From Rhodovulum sp. (GTDB lineage: Bacteria; Pseudomonadota; Alphaproteobacteria; Rhodobacterales; Rhodobacteraceae), in assembly GCA_002706605.1 (NCBI GenBank), contig PALT01000015.1, positions 62,001 to 126,000 on the forward strand: a stretch of 64,000 nucleotides of DNA, given 5' to 3'. The notes beneath the pieces were generated by a model, which had not been told where the DNA came from, did not search any database, and saw nothing but the letters and a program-made list of their open reading frames with translations. A program made the translations under genes and the position numbers. Shown piece by piece: positions 1-8,114 of this stretch. Within the stretch, counting starts at the first letter, position 1. Each line of letters opens with the position of its first letter.

Positions 1-273
1 CGCTCTACCACGGTGTTTGTGGAAATCACCCTGTCCGGTCAGGCCGATGAGGTGCTTGAGGCGTTTGAAACCGCCGTTGCGCGCATTCCCGATGTGTTGG
101 AGTGCCATCTGATGGCGGGCAGTTTCGATTACCTGTTGAAGATCGTCGCGCGCGATAGCGAGGATTTCGCGCGCATCCATCGCCAATACCTGACCCGACT
201 GCCGGGCGTGGCGCAGATGCATTCCAGTTTCGCCCTGAAGACCGTGTTTAAAACCACGGCCCTGCCGATCTAA
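1..273 (+). CDS. Lrp/AsnC-family regulator, C-terminal part (5' end outside window)
   Basis: The reading frame is open from the first base and stops at TAA 271-273, so the N-terminal helix-turn-helix half lies upstream of the window. The visible 90 residues match the ligand-sensing and oligomerisation (RAM) domain of Lrp/AsnC proteins. They contain the stretch CHLMAGSFDYLLKIVARD, which is the usual strand with a Gly-x-x-Asp-Tyr core, and the family's typical end. These proteins are cytoplasmic transcription factors that respond to amino acids. Which one this is cannot be judged without the DNA-binding half. The GTG at 13 is internal and is not proposed as the start. Confidence 0.85.
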   Translation, partial: RSTTVFVEITLSGQADEVLEAFETAVARIPDVLECHLMAGSFDYLLKIVARDSEDFARIHRQYLTRLPGVAQMHSSFALKTVFKTTALPI

Positions 274-296
274 CCGCGCCAAAAAGAATCGGTGCC

Positions 297-333
297 CTAA
301 AAACAACAAACCCCCGGGGCATGGCCGCGGGGG
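297..333 (-). terminator. Rho-independent terminator of rpsU
   Basis: Read on the minus strand, CCCCCG pairs with CGGGGG around a GC-rich loop (311-333). It is followed by a T-rich tract (TTTGTTGTTTTT) at 310-299. It lies about 45 bases beyond the rpsU stop codon. Confidence 0.7.
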
Positions 334-376
334 TCGTCGCACTGGGGCCCAAGGACCCCGGTTCGCCTGTCAGATC

Positions 377-583
377 TTAGAGAAGACCTTCGCGCTGAGC
401 CTTTTTACGGGCCAGTTTACGGGCGCGGCGGACAGCTTCTGCTTTCTCACGAGCTTTCTTTTCCGACGGCTTTTCAAAATGCTGACGGAGTTTCATCTCA
501 CGGAAAACACCCTCACGCTGAAGTTTTTTCTTCAGGGCGCGGAGGGCCTGATCGACGTTGTTATCGCGAACGCTAACCTGCAT
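377..583 (-). CDS. rpsU: 30S ribosomal protein S21
   Basis: The 68-residue, very basic protein begins [20 protein letters not shown] and has the S21 pattern of a short strand followed by long basic helices ([18 protein letters not shown]). Its length is normal for alphaproteobacterial S21. S21 sits on the platform of the 30S subunit near the anti-Shine-Dalgarno region and helps initiation. The gene is monocistronic, with a terminator at 297-333 and a 272-base upstream gap to the divergent uspA. That gap must hold its promoter, but I could not pick a convincing -35/-10 pair. From memory, rpsU often sits beside COQ9 genes in this group; here it is about 2.5 kb away and on the opposite strand. 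Confidence 0.95.
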   Translation of the reverse strand: MQVSVRDNNVDQALRALKKKLQREGVFREMKLRQHFEKPSEKKAREKAEAVRRARKLARKKAQREGLL

Positions 584-855
584 GTGGTTTTCACCACCTT
601 TCTAGTTTGGAGTTGCAGTAAAAGTGCAGGAAGCCGCCGTATAGCAAAGCCTCGGCAACTTGTCTACAGGCGCGGTAAAGGGCGTAAATTGGCCAAATTG
701 CGCCGCATGTGTTACCTCAGTCCCACGTCAGCATCGCTAGTTTTTTTAGATATTGCGACATTCTGATGCCCATTGCAGGCCAGAGCGCCGCAATGTCCAA
801 CCGGAAACCCGGAAACTTGTGTGGGATGTAACCCATACGAGCAACAGGAGGGAAC

Positions 856-1272
856 ATGTTTACAAAAATACTGGTGCCAGTCGATCTGGCCCATGCCGAG
901 AAAATGGACAAGGCGGTGCGTGTCGCATCCAGCCTCGCCCAGACCTACGGCGCTGCTCTGTGCTTTGTCGGAGTGAGCAGCGACGCCCCCACATCGGTGG
1001 CGCATACCCCCGATGAGTTCGCCCAGAAACTGTCGGCCTTTGCCGCAGACAAGGGTGCCGCCTATGGCATCGCCGCCGTTAGTGAGGCGGTCATCGTCAA
1101 CGACCCAGCGGTCGAGTTGAACCACGCGCTGGACAAGACGATCGACGGTGTCGGTGCCGATCTGGTGGTGATGGCAACGCACCTGCCAGGTGTGAGCGAT
1201 TACATCTGGGCGGGTCACGGGGCGCATGTCGCCGCACATAGCAAGGCTTCGGTCTTTTTGGTGCGTGACTAA
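856..1272 (+). CDS. Universal stress protein, UspA family, single domain
   Basis: The protein has 138 residues with the UspA start FTKILVPVDL and a closing strand SKASVFLVRD. The start at 856 is preceded by CAGGAGGGAA at ideal spacing. The family's ATP-binding pattern G-x2-G-x9-G-S/T is only partly kept: the segment reads ATHLPGVSDYIWAGHG, so the first glycine is missing and nucleotide binding may be altered. The next gene, 39 bases downstream on the same strand, is a BCCT transporter, so the two are probably co-transcribed. Small Usp proteins paired with osmolyte transporters are known (TeaD with TeaABC in Halomonas, where it modulates uptake). By analogy this one may regulate the transporter; that is inference. 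Confidence 0.85.
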   Translation: MFTKILVPVDLAHAEKMDKAVRVASSLAQTYGAALCFVGVSSDAPTSVAHTPDEFAQKLSAFAADKGAAYGIAAVSEAVIVNDPAVELNHALDKTIDGVGADLVVMATHLPGVSDYIWAGHGAHVAAHSKASVFLVRD

Positions 1273-1311
1273 GGCCTCTGCAAAGAAATAGATGGGAGAA
1301 AGGAGGCCGTA

Positions 1312-2961
1312 ATGGCCGACGAAAATAATAACATGGCAGATGGGATCCCCAGTCCGGACGGGGCTGCCAATCTAATCGATACCGAATACGAACTGGGTCA
1401 GGACAACGTTGAGGGAAGCGTTGGTCCGCTTGGGTTCGACATCCACAACCCCGTGTTCCCCGTGTCGGGCGCGGCTGTTGTGGCGTTTGTGTTCTACACG
1501 CTGGTCTTGCCGGATCAGGCGGGCGCGGTGTTCTCGTGGCTGTTTGGCGCGGTGACCAAAGGGTTTGACTGGTTCTTCCTTGGGGCGGCGAACATCTTTG
1601 TGATCTTCTGCCTGCTGCTGATCGTGACGCCTTTGGGCAACGTGCGTCTGGGCGGGGCCGAGGCCAAGCCGGATTACGGCTATGTCGGATGGTTCGCGAT
1701 GTTGTTCGCGGCCGGTATGGGCATCGGGTTGATGTTCTATGGCGTGTCTGAGCCGATGAGCCACTTTTCGTCCTCGATGGGCGGCACGGCGGCTGAAAAC
1801 GGGGTGCGCACCGACTGGGCCCCGCTGGGTGCGGCTGTGGGCGATGAGGCTGCGGCGATGCGTCTGGGTATGGCCGCGACGATCTTCCACTGGGGTCTTC
1901 ACCCGTGGGCGATCTATGCGGTTGTCGCTCTGGCGCTGGCGCTGTTCAGCTATAACAAGGGTCTGCCCCTGACGATCCGTTCGGCCTTTCATCCGATCTT
2001 TGGCGATGCGGTCTGGGGCTGGGTTGGTCACATCATCGACACGCTGGCGGTGTTTGCGACGCTGTTTGGTCTGGCAACCTCGCTGGGCTTTGGCGCGACA
2101 CAGGCAAACGCCGGTCTGAACGAACTGTTCGGCGTGCCGGTGAACTCGACCACCGAGGTGATCCTGATTTCGGCCATCACCGCAATTGCACTGGTGTCGG
2201 TGTTGCGCGGACTGGATGGCGGGGTGAAAATCCTGTCCGAAGTCAACATGGGCCTTGCCTTTGTCCTGTTGCTGTTCGTGCTGATCGCGGGTCCGACGCT
2301 GTTCCTGATCTCGCTCTTCTGGGACAGCCTTGTGGCCTATGTCGAATACCTGCCTGCGCTGTCCAACCCGATCGGGCGTGAGGACGTGAACTTTAGCCAA
2401 GGCTGGACCTCGTTCTACTGGGCATGGTGGATTTCCTGGTCACCGTTTGTGGGCATGTTCATCGCCCGCGTCAGCCGTGGCCGCAGCGTGCGTGAATTCG
2501 TGATCTGCGTTTTGCTGATCCCGTCGCTGGTTTGTGTGCTGTGGATGTCGGTGTTTGGCGGAACCGCCCTGCATCAGGTGGTCAGCGATGGCTACACTGC
2601 GGCTCAGGACGCGTCGCTGGAACTGAAGCTGTTCAAGATGCTGGATGTTCTGCCGCTGGCGGGGATCACGTCGCTGATCGGTATTGTTCTGGTCATCGTG
2701 TTCTTCGTGACCTCGTCGGACTCGGGTTCGCTTGTGATTGACACGATCACGGCGGGCGGCAAGGTCGACGCGCCGATCCCCCAGCGTGCCTTTTGGTGCC
2801 TGTTTGAGGGCGCGGTGGCGATTGTCCTGTTGCTGAGTGCGGGTGGTCTGTCGTCGCTGCAATCCATGGTCATCTCGACCGGCTTGCCGTTCACGGTGGT
2901 GCTGCTCTTGATGTGCTATGCGATCCTGCGCGGGCTGTTGTCCGAACGTAAGGCAAAATAA
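1312..2961 (+). CDS. BCCT-family betaine/choline/carnitine-type transporter
   Basis: The 549-residue polytopic inner-membrane protein starts at an ATG preceded by GAAAGGAGG. About 45 soluble residues precede the first membrane segment (FPVSGAAVVAFVFYTLVLP). It has the BCCT hallmarks. The third-helix motif GMGIGLMFYGVSEP (about residue 135) contains the Gly-Met-Gly element of sodium-coupled members such as BetP. The signature FYWAWWISWSPFVGMFIARVSRGRS (given in parts: FYWAWWISW near residue 368, SPFVGMFIARVSRG after it) forms the tryptophan-lined substrate box. The expected role is Na+-driven uptake of a quaternary ammonium or sulfonium compound such as glycine betaine or DMSP. The exact substrate cannot be read from sequence. 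The C-terminal tail is short, so the long osmosensing tail of BetP is absent. Confidence 0.93.
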   Translation: MADENNNMADGIPSPDGAANLIDTEYELGQDNVEGSVGPLGFDIHNPVFPVSGAAVVAFVFYTLVLPDQAGAVFSWLFGAVTKGFDWFFLGAANIFVIFCLLLIVTPLGNVRLGGAEAKPDYGYVGWFAMLFAAGMGIGLMFYGVSEPMSHFSSSMGGTAAENGVRTDWAPLGAAVGDEAAAMRLGMAATIFHWGLHPWAIYAVVALALALFSYNKGLPLTIRSAFHPIFGDAVWGWVGHIIDTLAVFATLFGLATSLGFGATQANAGLNELFGVPVNSTTEVILISAITAIALVSVLRGLDGGVKILSEVNMGLAFVLLLFVLIAGPTLFLISLFWDSLVAYVEYLPALSNPIGREDVNFSQGWTSFYWAWWISWSPFVGMFIARVSRGRSVREFVICVLLIPSLVCVLWMSVFGGTALHQVVSDGYTAAQDASLELKLFKMLDVLPLAGITSLIGIVLVIVFFVTSSDSGSLVIDTITAGGKVDAPIPQRAFWCLFEGAVAIVLLLSAGGLSSLQSMVISTGLPFTVVLLLMCYAILRGLLSERKAK

Positions 2962-2969
2962 CCAATGCG

Positions 2970-2996
2970 ACGGGCCGTCCATGGGGCGGCCCGTTT
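2970..2996 (+). terminator. Hairpin after the BCCT gene, weak terminator candidate
   Basis: ACGGGCCG (2970-2977) pairs with CGGCCCGT (2987-2994) just after the stop codon. Only three Ts follow, so it is a weak intrinsic terminator or a 3'-end stabilising structure. Confidence 0.45.
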
Positions 2997-3146
2997 GCCA
3001 TATGGACCGCATGCGACGACGTGCGGCTCGTCTTATCCCGTTGATCCCCTATATTTTCTGGTGACGCCCACGCAATTGCGTGCGGCTCAGCGATTGCGCC
3101 CCCGCCCGTGACGGGGCAATATCGCGCCAACGAAAGGATCAAAGCG

Positions 3147-3854
3147 ATGAGCGATCACACCTCCCCACAGGACCGGATGCTAGAGGCCGCGCTGATGCAT
3201 GTGCCGTTCGATGGCTGGGGGCCGGAAACCTTTGCCGCCGCTGCCGCCGAATGCGATATGTCCGAGGCACAGGCGCGTGCGCTGTTCCCGCGAGGGGCGC
3301 TTGATCTGGCGCTCTATATGCATCAGGTGGGCGATCAGGCGATGGTCGCTGCGATGCAGGCCACCGACATGTCCGAGATGCGGTTTCGGGATCGCGTGGC
3401 CCTCGGCGTGCGTCTGCGCCTCGAGGCGATCCCCGACAAAGAGGCCGTGCGCCGTGCCGTGACCCTGTTCGCACTGCCCCAAAACGCCGCCGAAGGGTCC
3501 AAGGCGATCTGGGGCACGGCGGATAAGATCTGGACCGCGCTGGGGGACAGTTCGGACGATGTGAACTGGTACACGAAACGGATGACCCTGTCGGGTGTGT
3601 ATGGCTCTTGTGTCCTCTACTGGATGGGCGATGATAGCCCCGATCATGCGAACACGTGGGCCTTTCTGGATCGCCGGATTGAGGACGTGATGCGGTTTGA
3701 AACCGTCAAGGCCAAGGTGAACAACAACCCCCTGTTCAAGCCGTTTCTGGCGGGCCCCAAGATGATCCTTGACCGGATCAAAGCGCCCAGCCGCACGCCG
3801 CGCGCCGATATGCCCGGCCATTTTACCACCCCCGCCAATCAGGAGAGCAAATGA
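3147..3854 (+). CDS. COQ9-family ubiquinone biosynthesis protein
   Basis: The 235-residue protein belongs to the COQ9 family, lipid-binding proteins with a TetR-like fold that assist ubiquinone hydroxylation in eukaryotes and alphaproteobacteria. The start at ATG 3147 is preferred over the in-frame GTG-type start at 3108 because AAAGGATC precedes it. The N-terminal helices (DRMLEAALMHVPFDGWGPETF) and the central run with conserved Trp (AIWGTADKIWTALGDSSDDVNWYTKR) fit the family. The C-terminal end is a proline-rich tail. Its stop overlaps the start of the downstream quinone oxidoreductase by four bases (ATGA), so the two are translationally coupled. Confidence 0.88.
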   Translation: MSDHTSPQDRMLEAALMHVPFDGWGPETFAAAAAECDMSEAQARALFPRGALDLALYMHQVGDQAMVAAMQATDMSEMRFRDRVALGVRLRLEAIPDKEAVRRAVTLFALPQNAAEGSKAIWGTADKIWTALGDSSDDVNWYTKRMTLSGVYGSCVLYWMGDDSPDHANTWAFLDRRIEDVMRFETVKAKVNNNPLFKPFLAGPKMILDRIKAPSRTPRADMPGHFTTPANQESK

Positions 3855-4837
3855 CCACCCCCCAAGTGATGCGCGCGGTTGAAATCACCAAACCGGGCGG
3901 GCCGGATGTGCTGTGCCTGACCGAACGCCCTGTGCCCAGCCCGCGCGCGGGTGAGGTTGTGTTGAAGCTGGCCTATGCCGGTGTGAACCGCCCCGATGCG
4001 CTACAGCGCGCGGGGGCTTATGATCCGCCCCCCACCGCATCCGACCTGCCGGGCCTTGAGGGCGCGGGCGAGGTGATCGCGGTCGGCAACGGCGTCAGCG
4101 GTCTGTCGGTGGGCGATCAGGTCTGCGCGTTGTTGCCCGGTGGCGGCTATGCCGAATATGTGGCGACACCCGCCGCGCACGCCCTGCCGATCCCCAAGGG
4201 GATGGATTTGCGCATGGCGGCCTGTCTGCCCGAGACGTTTTTCACGGTCTGGTCCAATGTGTTCATGCGCGGCGGCCTAAAGGCGGGCGAACGGTTCTTG
4301 GTTCACGGCGGATCGTCGGGGATTGGGACCACGGCGATCCAACTGGCCAAGGCATTCGGCGCGCGGGTGTTCACCACCGCCGGCAGCGATGAAAAGTGCC
4401 GGATTTGCACCGAGTTGGGCGCCGAGCGGGCGATTAATTACCGGACCGAAGATTTCGTCGAGGTGATGCGCGAACAGGGCGGGGCGGATGTGATTTTGGA
4501 CATGGTTGGCGGGGATTACATCGCCAAGAACGTCAAGACCTTGGCCCCCGACGGGCGGATGGTTCATATCGCGTTCCTGTCCGGTCCCAAGGCCGAGATC
4601 AATTTCGCACTGGTCATGGCGAAACGTCTGACGATCACGGGATCGACCCTGCGTCCGCAGTCGGATGCGGCCAAGGCGGCGATTGCCGCTGAGCTGCGCG
4701 CCAAGGTCTGGCCGTTGATCGAGGGGGGGACGGTCACGCCGGTGATGGACAGCGAATACGCGCTGGAAGATGCGGCCAAGGCCCACGCGCATATGGAAAG
4801 CAGTCAGCACATCGGTAAGATCGTCCTAAAGATCTGA
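3851..4837 (+). CDS. NAD(P)H-quinone oxidoreductase, zinc-independent MDR family (PIG3/QOR type)
   Basis: The 328-residue protein is a medium-chain dehydrogenase/reductase without the zinc-binding cysteines of alcohol dehydrogenases. The N-terminal GroES-like part has the quinone reductase pattern AYAGVNRPDALQRAGAYDPP. The nucleotide-binding motif HGGSSGIGTTAIQLAKAFGA lies near residue 150. It should transfer electrons from NAD(P)H to a quinone in the cytosol; the physiological quinone is unknown. It overlaps the upstream COQ9 gene by four bases. That pairing suggests a role in quinone homeostasis, though this is only contextual. A strong hairpin terminator follows. Confidence 0.9.
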   Translation: MTTPQVMRAVEITKPGGPDVLCLTERPVPSPRAGEVVLKLAYAGVNRPDALQRAGAYDPPPTASDLPGLEGAGEVIAVGNGVSGLSVGDQVCALLPGGGYAEYVATPAAHALPIPKGMDLRMAACLPETFFTVWSNVFMRGGLKAGERFLVHGGSSGIGTTAIQLAKAFGARVFTTAGSDEKCRICTELGAERAINYRTEDFVEVMREQGGADVILDMVGGDYIAKNVKTLAPDGRMVHIAFLSGPKAEINFALVMAKRLTITGSTLRPQSDAAKAAIAAELRAKVWPLIEGGTVTPVMDSEYALEDAAKAHAHMESSQHIGKIVLKI

Positions 4838-4860
4838 TCGCGCGCCGGTTTGGAAAAGGA

Positions 4861-4895
4861 AAAGCCTGCCCAAATGGGCAGGCTTTGTTGCTTTT
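4861..4895. terminator. Bidirectional rho-independent terminator
   Basis: AAAGCCTGCCC (4861-4871) and GGGCAGGCTTT (4876-4886) form a perfect 11-bp stem with an AAAT loop. A T-rich run follows on the plus strand (GTTGCTTTT). The minus strand also runs into CTTTTCC, so it can serve both the quinone oxidoreductase gene and the convergent cbiM-like gene. Confidence 0.85.
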
Positions 4896-4933
4896 AGTCG
4901 GCGGGGATCTGACGATCCCCGTGCGCGTCTGTC

Positions 4934-5614
4934 TTAGGCCGCTTTGTGCAGGCGGGCGGTGAAGGCCGCACCCGAGGTTGCGCCGCGTTTTGCCTTGGCA
5001 GCCGCCAGAACAGCCAGATCGACAACCGGCTCGATCAGGACAACAGCCATGTAGGCCGCGCCGAAGCTGCTGACGCTGGTGAGGGTCGTTGCGTTGACGC
5101 CTTGGCCGTAGAAAGCCCAGAAGGCAACCCAAGCAACGATGCCGCCTTGGTAAGCGCTCGACAGGGCAAAGGCCTGTGCGTAGGTGATGTCGGTGTAGGC
5201 GGTGCCAGCGGGGATGATACGTTTTGCCAGCATGTGGATGCCGAACAGCGGCACCAGCAGGGTGGTGACGTTCATGCCGTACTGGGGCAGGTCGAAGGGC
5301 GCAAAGAACAGACCTTGCAGAGCCAGACCCGAGGCCAGAGCGATTGCAGCCGGACCAACGCCGAACAGCAACAGCAGGGTCGAGCCGAGGATGAAGTGGA
5401 CCTCGGACACGCCAACGGGGTGATGCGGCAGGACCTGGAAGAAGCAGAACACCAGAACGGTTGCGATGGCGCTGCGCAGAATCAGGGCAGCGAGGCCACC
5501 GTCGCGACGGATGCTGTCGCCGGTTGCTTTGGTTGCGTAGGTCGCAGCGCCTGCTGCGGTACCGTAAGAAAGGGCGATCTTGGCGCCGTCGACAACGCCG
5601 GGTTCGATATGCAT
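4934..5614 (-). CDS. CbiM/NikM-like ECF transporter substrate-binding membrane protein (probable cobalt uptake)
   Basis: The start is placed at ATG 5614 so that the protein begins Met-His-Ile-Glu. In the CbiM/NikM family the second-residue histidine is a metal ligand, and AGGAG (5627-5623 on the minus strand) precedes this ATG at normal spacing. The 226-residue protein is largely hydrophobic with about six membrane segments. It keeps a second His-rich family segment, PHHPVGVSEVHFILGS, near residue 60. A cobalamin riboswitch upstream (5686-5850) makes cobalt the likely substrate rather than nickel. No CbiN, CbiQ or CbiO gene adjoins it, so it must share an energising module encoded elsewhere or work alone. 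The bidirectional terminator at 4861-4895 ends the transcript. Confidence 0.85.
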   Translation of the reverse strand: MHIEPGVVDGAKIALSYGTAAGAATYATKATGDSIRRDGGLAALILRSAIATVLVFCFFQVLPHHPVGVSEVHFILGSTLLLLFGVGPAAIALASGLALQGLFFAPFDLPQYGMNVTTLLVPLFGIHMLAKRIIPAGTAYTDITYAQAFALSSAYQGGIVAWVAFWAFYGQGVNATTLTSVSSFGAAYMAVVLIEPVVDLAVLAAAKAKRGATSGAAFTARLHKAA

Positions 5615-5622
5615 TTCGATCT

Positions 5623-5647
5623 CTCCTGCCAGCACCCACCGTGCTGG
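5623..5647 (-). promoter_or_regulatory. Hairpin abutting the Shine-Dalgarno of the cbiM-like gene
   Basis: On the minus strand CCAGCAC (5647-5641) can pair with GTGCTGG (5635-5629), a 7-bp stem that ends one base before the AGGAG ribosome-binding site (5627-5623). It sits between the riboswitch and the start codon and could be part of a translation-level switch. Confidence 0.5.
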
Positions 5648-5685
5648 GAATATTTGTTTTTATGGCCCAAAGGCCGGTGATAAAT

Positions 5686-5850
5686 GGTCGGTCTCCTGGC
5701 TTGCGGGTCGTCGCGCCCCCCGCCTTTCCAATGCCTGACGGCACCAGTGGCTTTATGGGGTTTGCTCTCCGCTTACAGTTGCGGGGGCAGCCGCGGTGTT
5801 GCACCGTGTTCCCGTTTCATCCGCCGAGATGGCGAAACCATTTCCACCAT
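5686..5850 (-). promoter_or_regulatory. Cobalamin (B12) riboswitch
   Basis: The minus strand shows the conserved blocks of the cobalamin aptamer in the correct order: GGGAACACGGTGCAA, then CGGCTGCCCCCGCAACTGTA, then AAGCCACTG, then GGAAAGGCGG, and finally the B12 box CGCAAGCCAGGAGACC (ending near 5689). The aptamer precedes the cbiM-like cobalt transporter, the expected kind of target. In this class binding of adenosylcobalamin normally represses the gene. The outer ends are approximate because the P1 helix was not resolved. Confidence 0.95.
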
Positions 5851-5938
5851 CGATAGGCGAAACCGCATAGCCGGTCAAATACCGAAACGTCATCCCATAG
5901 TCTGATAGCGCCATCGCGTCGCCGTTGTGCCCTTTGGA

Positions 5939-6571
5939 TCACCGGATCGGATCAAACAGAGCGTCGTCCAGCGTACAGTCGCGCACCACATCCGCGCCGC
6001 AGGTCACGGGATCTAGATCCTTGGACAGGCAGATACGGGCCTCTTGGATGCGGTCGGCCTTGCAGGTGATGGTGATCATGTCGGGCGATAGGGCCGGGTT
6101 GTCCTGCAAAAACGCCTGTTCCACCACAGATGCGGGCAGTTTCACGGCACGATCCAGCTTGCGAAAGACCTCGGGGCGGGTGACGGCGTCAAAGGCCTTG
6201 CGCGCGGTGTCGTAGTAGTCCTCGGCGCTTAGGCCCGCGCAACGGCCGTGCTTTTTCCATTGATACCACGCAAGGCCACTGGTCCCCATGATGTCCGCCA
6301 TATCCTCGGTCAGCCAGCGCGGCGGGTCGCGTTCAACGGTCCGGCAATAGGCGGGCCAGCCGCCATCGGCGTATTGCGGCCAGAGACCGTGCATGACCCA
6401 GCCGAAATCCGCCTCTGCGTCACATTGCGGTGAATTGCGCGCGTCCCCTTCCAATGCACACCACGTCGGGGACCAGCTTAGCGACAGGACGTAATAGTCG
6501 AAATCGCCCGCCTGTTCGCCGTCGGCGTGGGCCATGGTTGCCGACAACAGCAGCGCAATCAGAAATCGCAT
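5939..6571 (-). CDS. RNase T2-family secreted ribonuclease with a substituted CAS-II motif
   Basis: The 210-residue protein starts at ATG 6571, after AGAGGAAAG. It begins with a signal peptide (MRFLIALLLSATMAHA, cleavage probably after AHA), so it acts in the periplasm or outside. The first catalytic motif is intact: HGLWPQY, His 61. The second reads YQWKKHGRC: catalytic His 108 and Lys 107 are present, but the usual His-Glu before Trp is Tyr-Gln. Replacing that Glu, which stabilises the transition state in characterised RNase T2 enzymes, may lower or change activity. Several cysteines (37, 50, 75 and later) could form disulfides. It is divergent from trcR. Confidence 0.88.
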   Translation of the reverse strand: MRFLIALLLSATMAHADGEQAGDFDYYVLSLSWSPTWCALEGDARNSPQCDAEADFGWVMHGLWPQYADGGWPAYCRTVERDPPRWLTEDMADIMGTSGLAWYQWKKHGRCAGLSAEDYYDTARKAFDAVTRPEVFRKLDRAVKLPASVVEQAFLQDNPALSPDMITITCKADRIQEARICLSKDLDPVTCGADVVRDCTLDDALFDPIR

Positions 6572-6695
6572 TTTCTCTTTCCTCTGGAGCGGAACGGGAC
6601 TATATACCCTGCAAACTCCCCGAAAACGAGGATAAGGTCCAGATGGACAGCCGTTTTCTCGGCACGGGAGAGAAGTATTCAAAGGAGTGCGTGTC

Positions 6696-7451
6696 ATGGA
6701 AAAACCGATCATGGCCAAAGCGACCGCGGTATGGCTGGTCGACAACACGACGCTGACGTTCAAACAGGTCGCCGAATTCTGTGGCCTGCATGAGCTTGAG
6801 GTGCAGGGCATTGCCGATGGTGATGTCGCCGCCGGTGTGCGCGGGTTCGATCCGGTTGCCAACAACCAGCTGACCCAAGACGAGATCGACCGCGCCGAGG
6901 CCGATCCGCTGCGCAAGCTGAAGCTAAAGTTCAACCCCGCCGCTGTGGGCGAGGAAAAGCGCCGTGGCCCGCGTTACACGCCCCTGTCCAAGCGTCAGGA
7001 CCGCCCGAACTCGATCCTGTGGCTGGTGAAATTCCATCCCGAACTGTCGGACGGTCAGATTGCGAAACTGGTCGGCACCACCAAGCCGACGATTCAGTCG
7101 ATCCGTGAGCGGACCCACTGGAACATCGCCAACATGCAGCCGATTGATCCGGTTGCTCTGGGCCTGTGTAAACAGAGTGAGCTGGACAAAGCGGTGCAAA
7201 AGGCCGCCGCGAAACGCGCCGCCGAAGGTGCCGCGATGACCGATGATGAGCGTCGCAAGCTGCTGTCGACCGAACAGTCGCTGGAGATGGAAGCAGAGCC
7301 GAAAATGCCGACTGCGATCTCGGGTCTGGAAACCTTCTCTTTGTCGGGCAACACCGACGAGGAAGAGGAAAAATCGGACGAGCAGTTCCAAGATGCGGAC
7401 AGCTTCTTCAACCTGCCGTCGGGTGGTGATGACGAAGACGACGACAAGTAA
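6696..7451 (+). CDS. trcR: TrcR/DUF1013 cell-cycle transcriptional regulator
   Basis: The 251-residue protein begins MEKPIMAKATAVWLVDNTTL, with AAAGGAG in front. It matches the alphaproteobacterial DUF1013 family, called TrcR. An N-terminal segment (TLTFKQVAEFCGLHELEVQG) looks like a helix-turn-helix. A second conserved region (PNSILWLVKFHPELSDGQIA with KLVGTTKPTIQSIRERTHWN) follows around residues 100-140. The last 60 residues are highly acidic (repeated Glu/Asp) and probably disordered. TrcR is reported to bind RNA-polymerase-dependent promoters in Caulobacter. It stands alone between a divergent RNase gene and a terminator shared with recR. Confidence 0.85.
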   Translation: MEKPIMAKATAVWLVDNTTLTFKQVAEFCGLHELEVQGIADGDVAAGVRGFDPVANNQLTQDEIDRAEADPLRKLKLKFNPAAVGEEKRRGPRYTPLSKRQDRPNSILWLVKFHPELSDGQIAKLVGTTKPTIQSIRERTHWNIANMQPIDPVALGLCKQSELDKAVQKAAAKRAAEGAAMTDDERRKLLSTEQSLEMEAEPKMPTAISGLETFSLSGNTDEEEEKSDEQFQDADSFFNLPSGGDDEDDDK

Positions 7452-7473
7452 TCGCCTGATTACCTATCTTACG

Positions 7474-7506
7474 AAAAACCCGGCCAGTGGCCGGGTTTTT
7501 TGTTTG
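7474..7506. terminator. Bidirectional terminator between trcR and recR
   Basis: AAAAACCCGGCC and GGCCGGGTTTTT form a perfect stem around AGT at 7475-7501. T-runs lie on both sides, so it can end both convergent transcripts. Confidence 0.9.
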
Positions 7507-7507
7507 T

Positions 7508-8107
7508 TCAGAACCTGCGCCGTGCCTTGAGGGCCGCGCCAATTGTGCCGTCGTCGAGATAATCCAGCTCGCCCCCGATGGGCACCCCTTGGGCCAATGA
7601 CGTCACCGCAATGCCCGTGTCGTGTAGTTGATCGGCGATGTAATGGGCCGTGGTTTGCCCGTCGACCGTGGCGTTCAGGGCCAGAATGACCTCGGTGATC
7701 TGTTCGGCGGCAATCCGGTCGACCAGTTGCGGGATGCGCAGATCCTCGGGCCCCACACTGTCCAGCGCGGACAAGGTCCCGCCCAACACGTGATAGCGCC
7801 CCGAAAACGCCTGACCGCGTTCCATCGCCCACAGGTCCGACACGTCTTCGACCACGCACAACTCACCCGTGGCGCGGCGGTCGTCATTGCAGATGTCACA
7901 GATATCGGCGGTGCCGATGTTGCCACAGTTCAGACATTCGCGCGCGGACTGGGCGACCTGATGCATTAGATCGGCAAGCGGTGCCATCTGGCCCGTGCGC
8001 TTTTTGATCAGGTGCAGCACCGCACGCCGTGCCGACCGGGGCCCCAGCCCCGGCAATTTGGCCATCTGTGTGATCAGCGCCTCAATGTCCTTGGTGGCCT
8101 GTGACAC
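7508..8107 (-). CDS. recR: Recombination protein RecR
   Basis: The 199-residue protein shows the RecR plan: an N-terminal helix-hairpin-helix ([17 protein letters not shown]), a four-cysteine zinc finger ([16 protein letters not shown]), and a Toprim domain with [17 protein letters not shown]. Length is standard. RecR works with RecF/RecO to load RecA on SSB-coated gaps. It is the last gene of the order dnaX-ebfC-recR on the minus strand, a widely conserved arrangement. It is separated from ebfC by seven bases. Confidence 0.97.
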   Translation of the reverse strand: MSQATKDIEALITQMAKLPGLGPRSARRAVLHLIKKRTGQMAPLADLMHQVAQSARECLNCGNIGTADICDICNDDRRATGELCVVEDVSDLWAMERGQAFSGRYHVLGGTLSALDSVGPEDLRIPQLVDRIAAEQITEVILALNATVDGQTTAHYIADQLHDTGIAVTSLAQGVPIGGELDYLDDGTIGAALKARRRF

Positions 8108-8114
8108 GTGCGGA

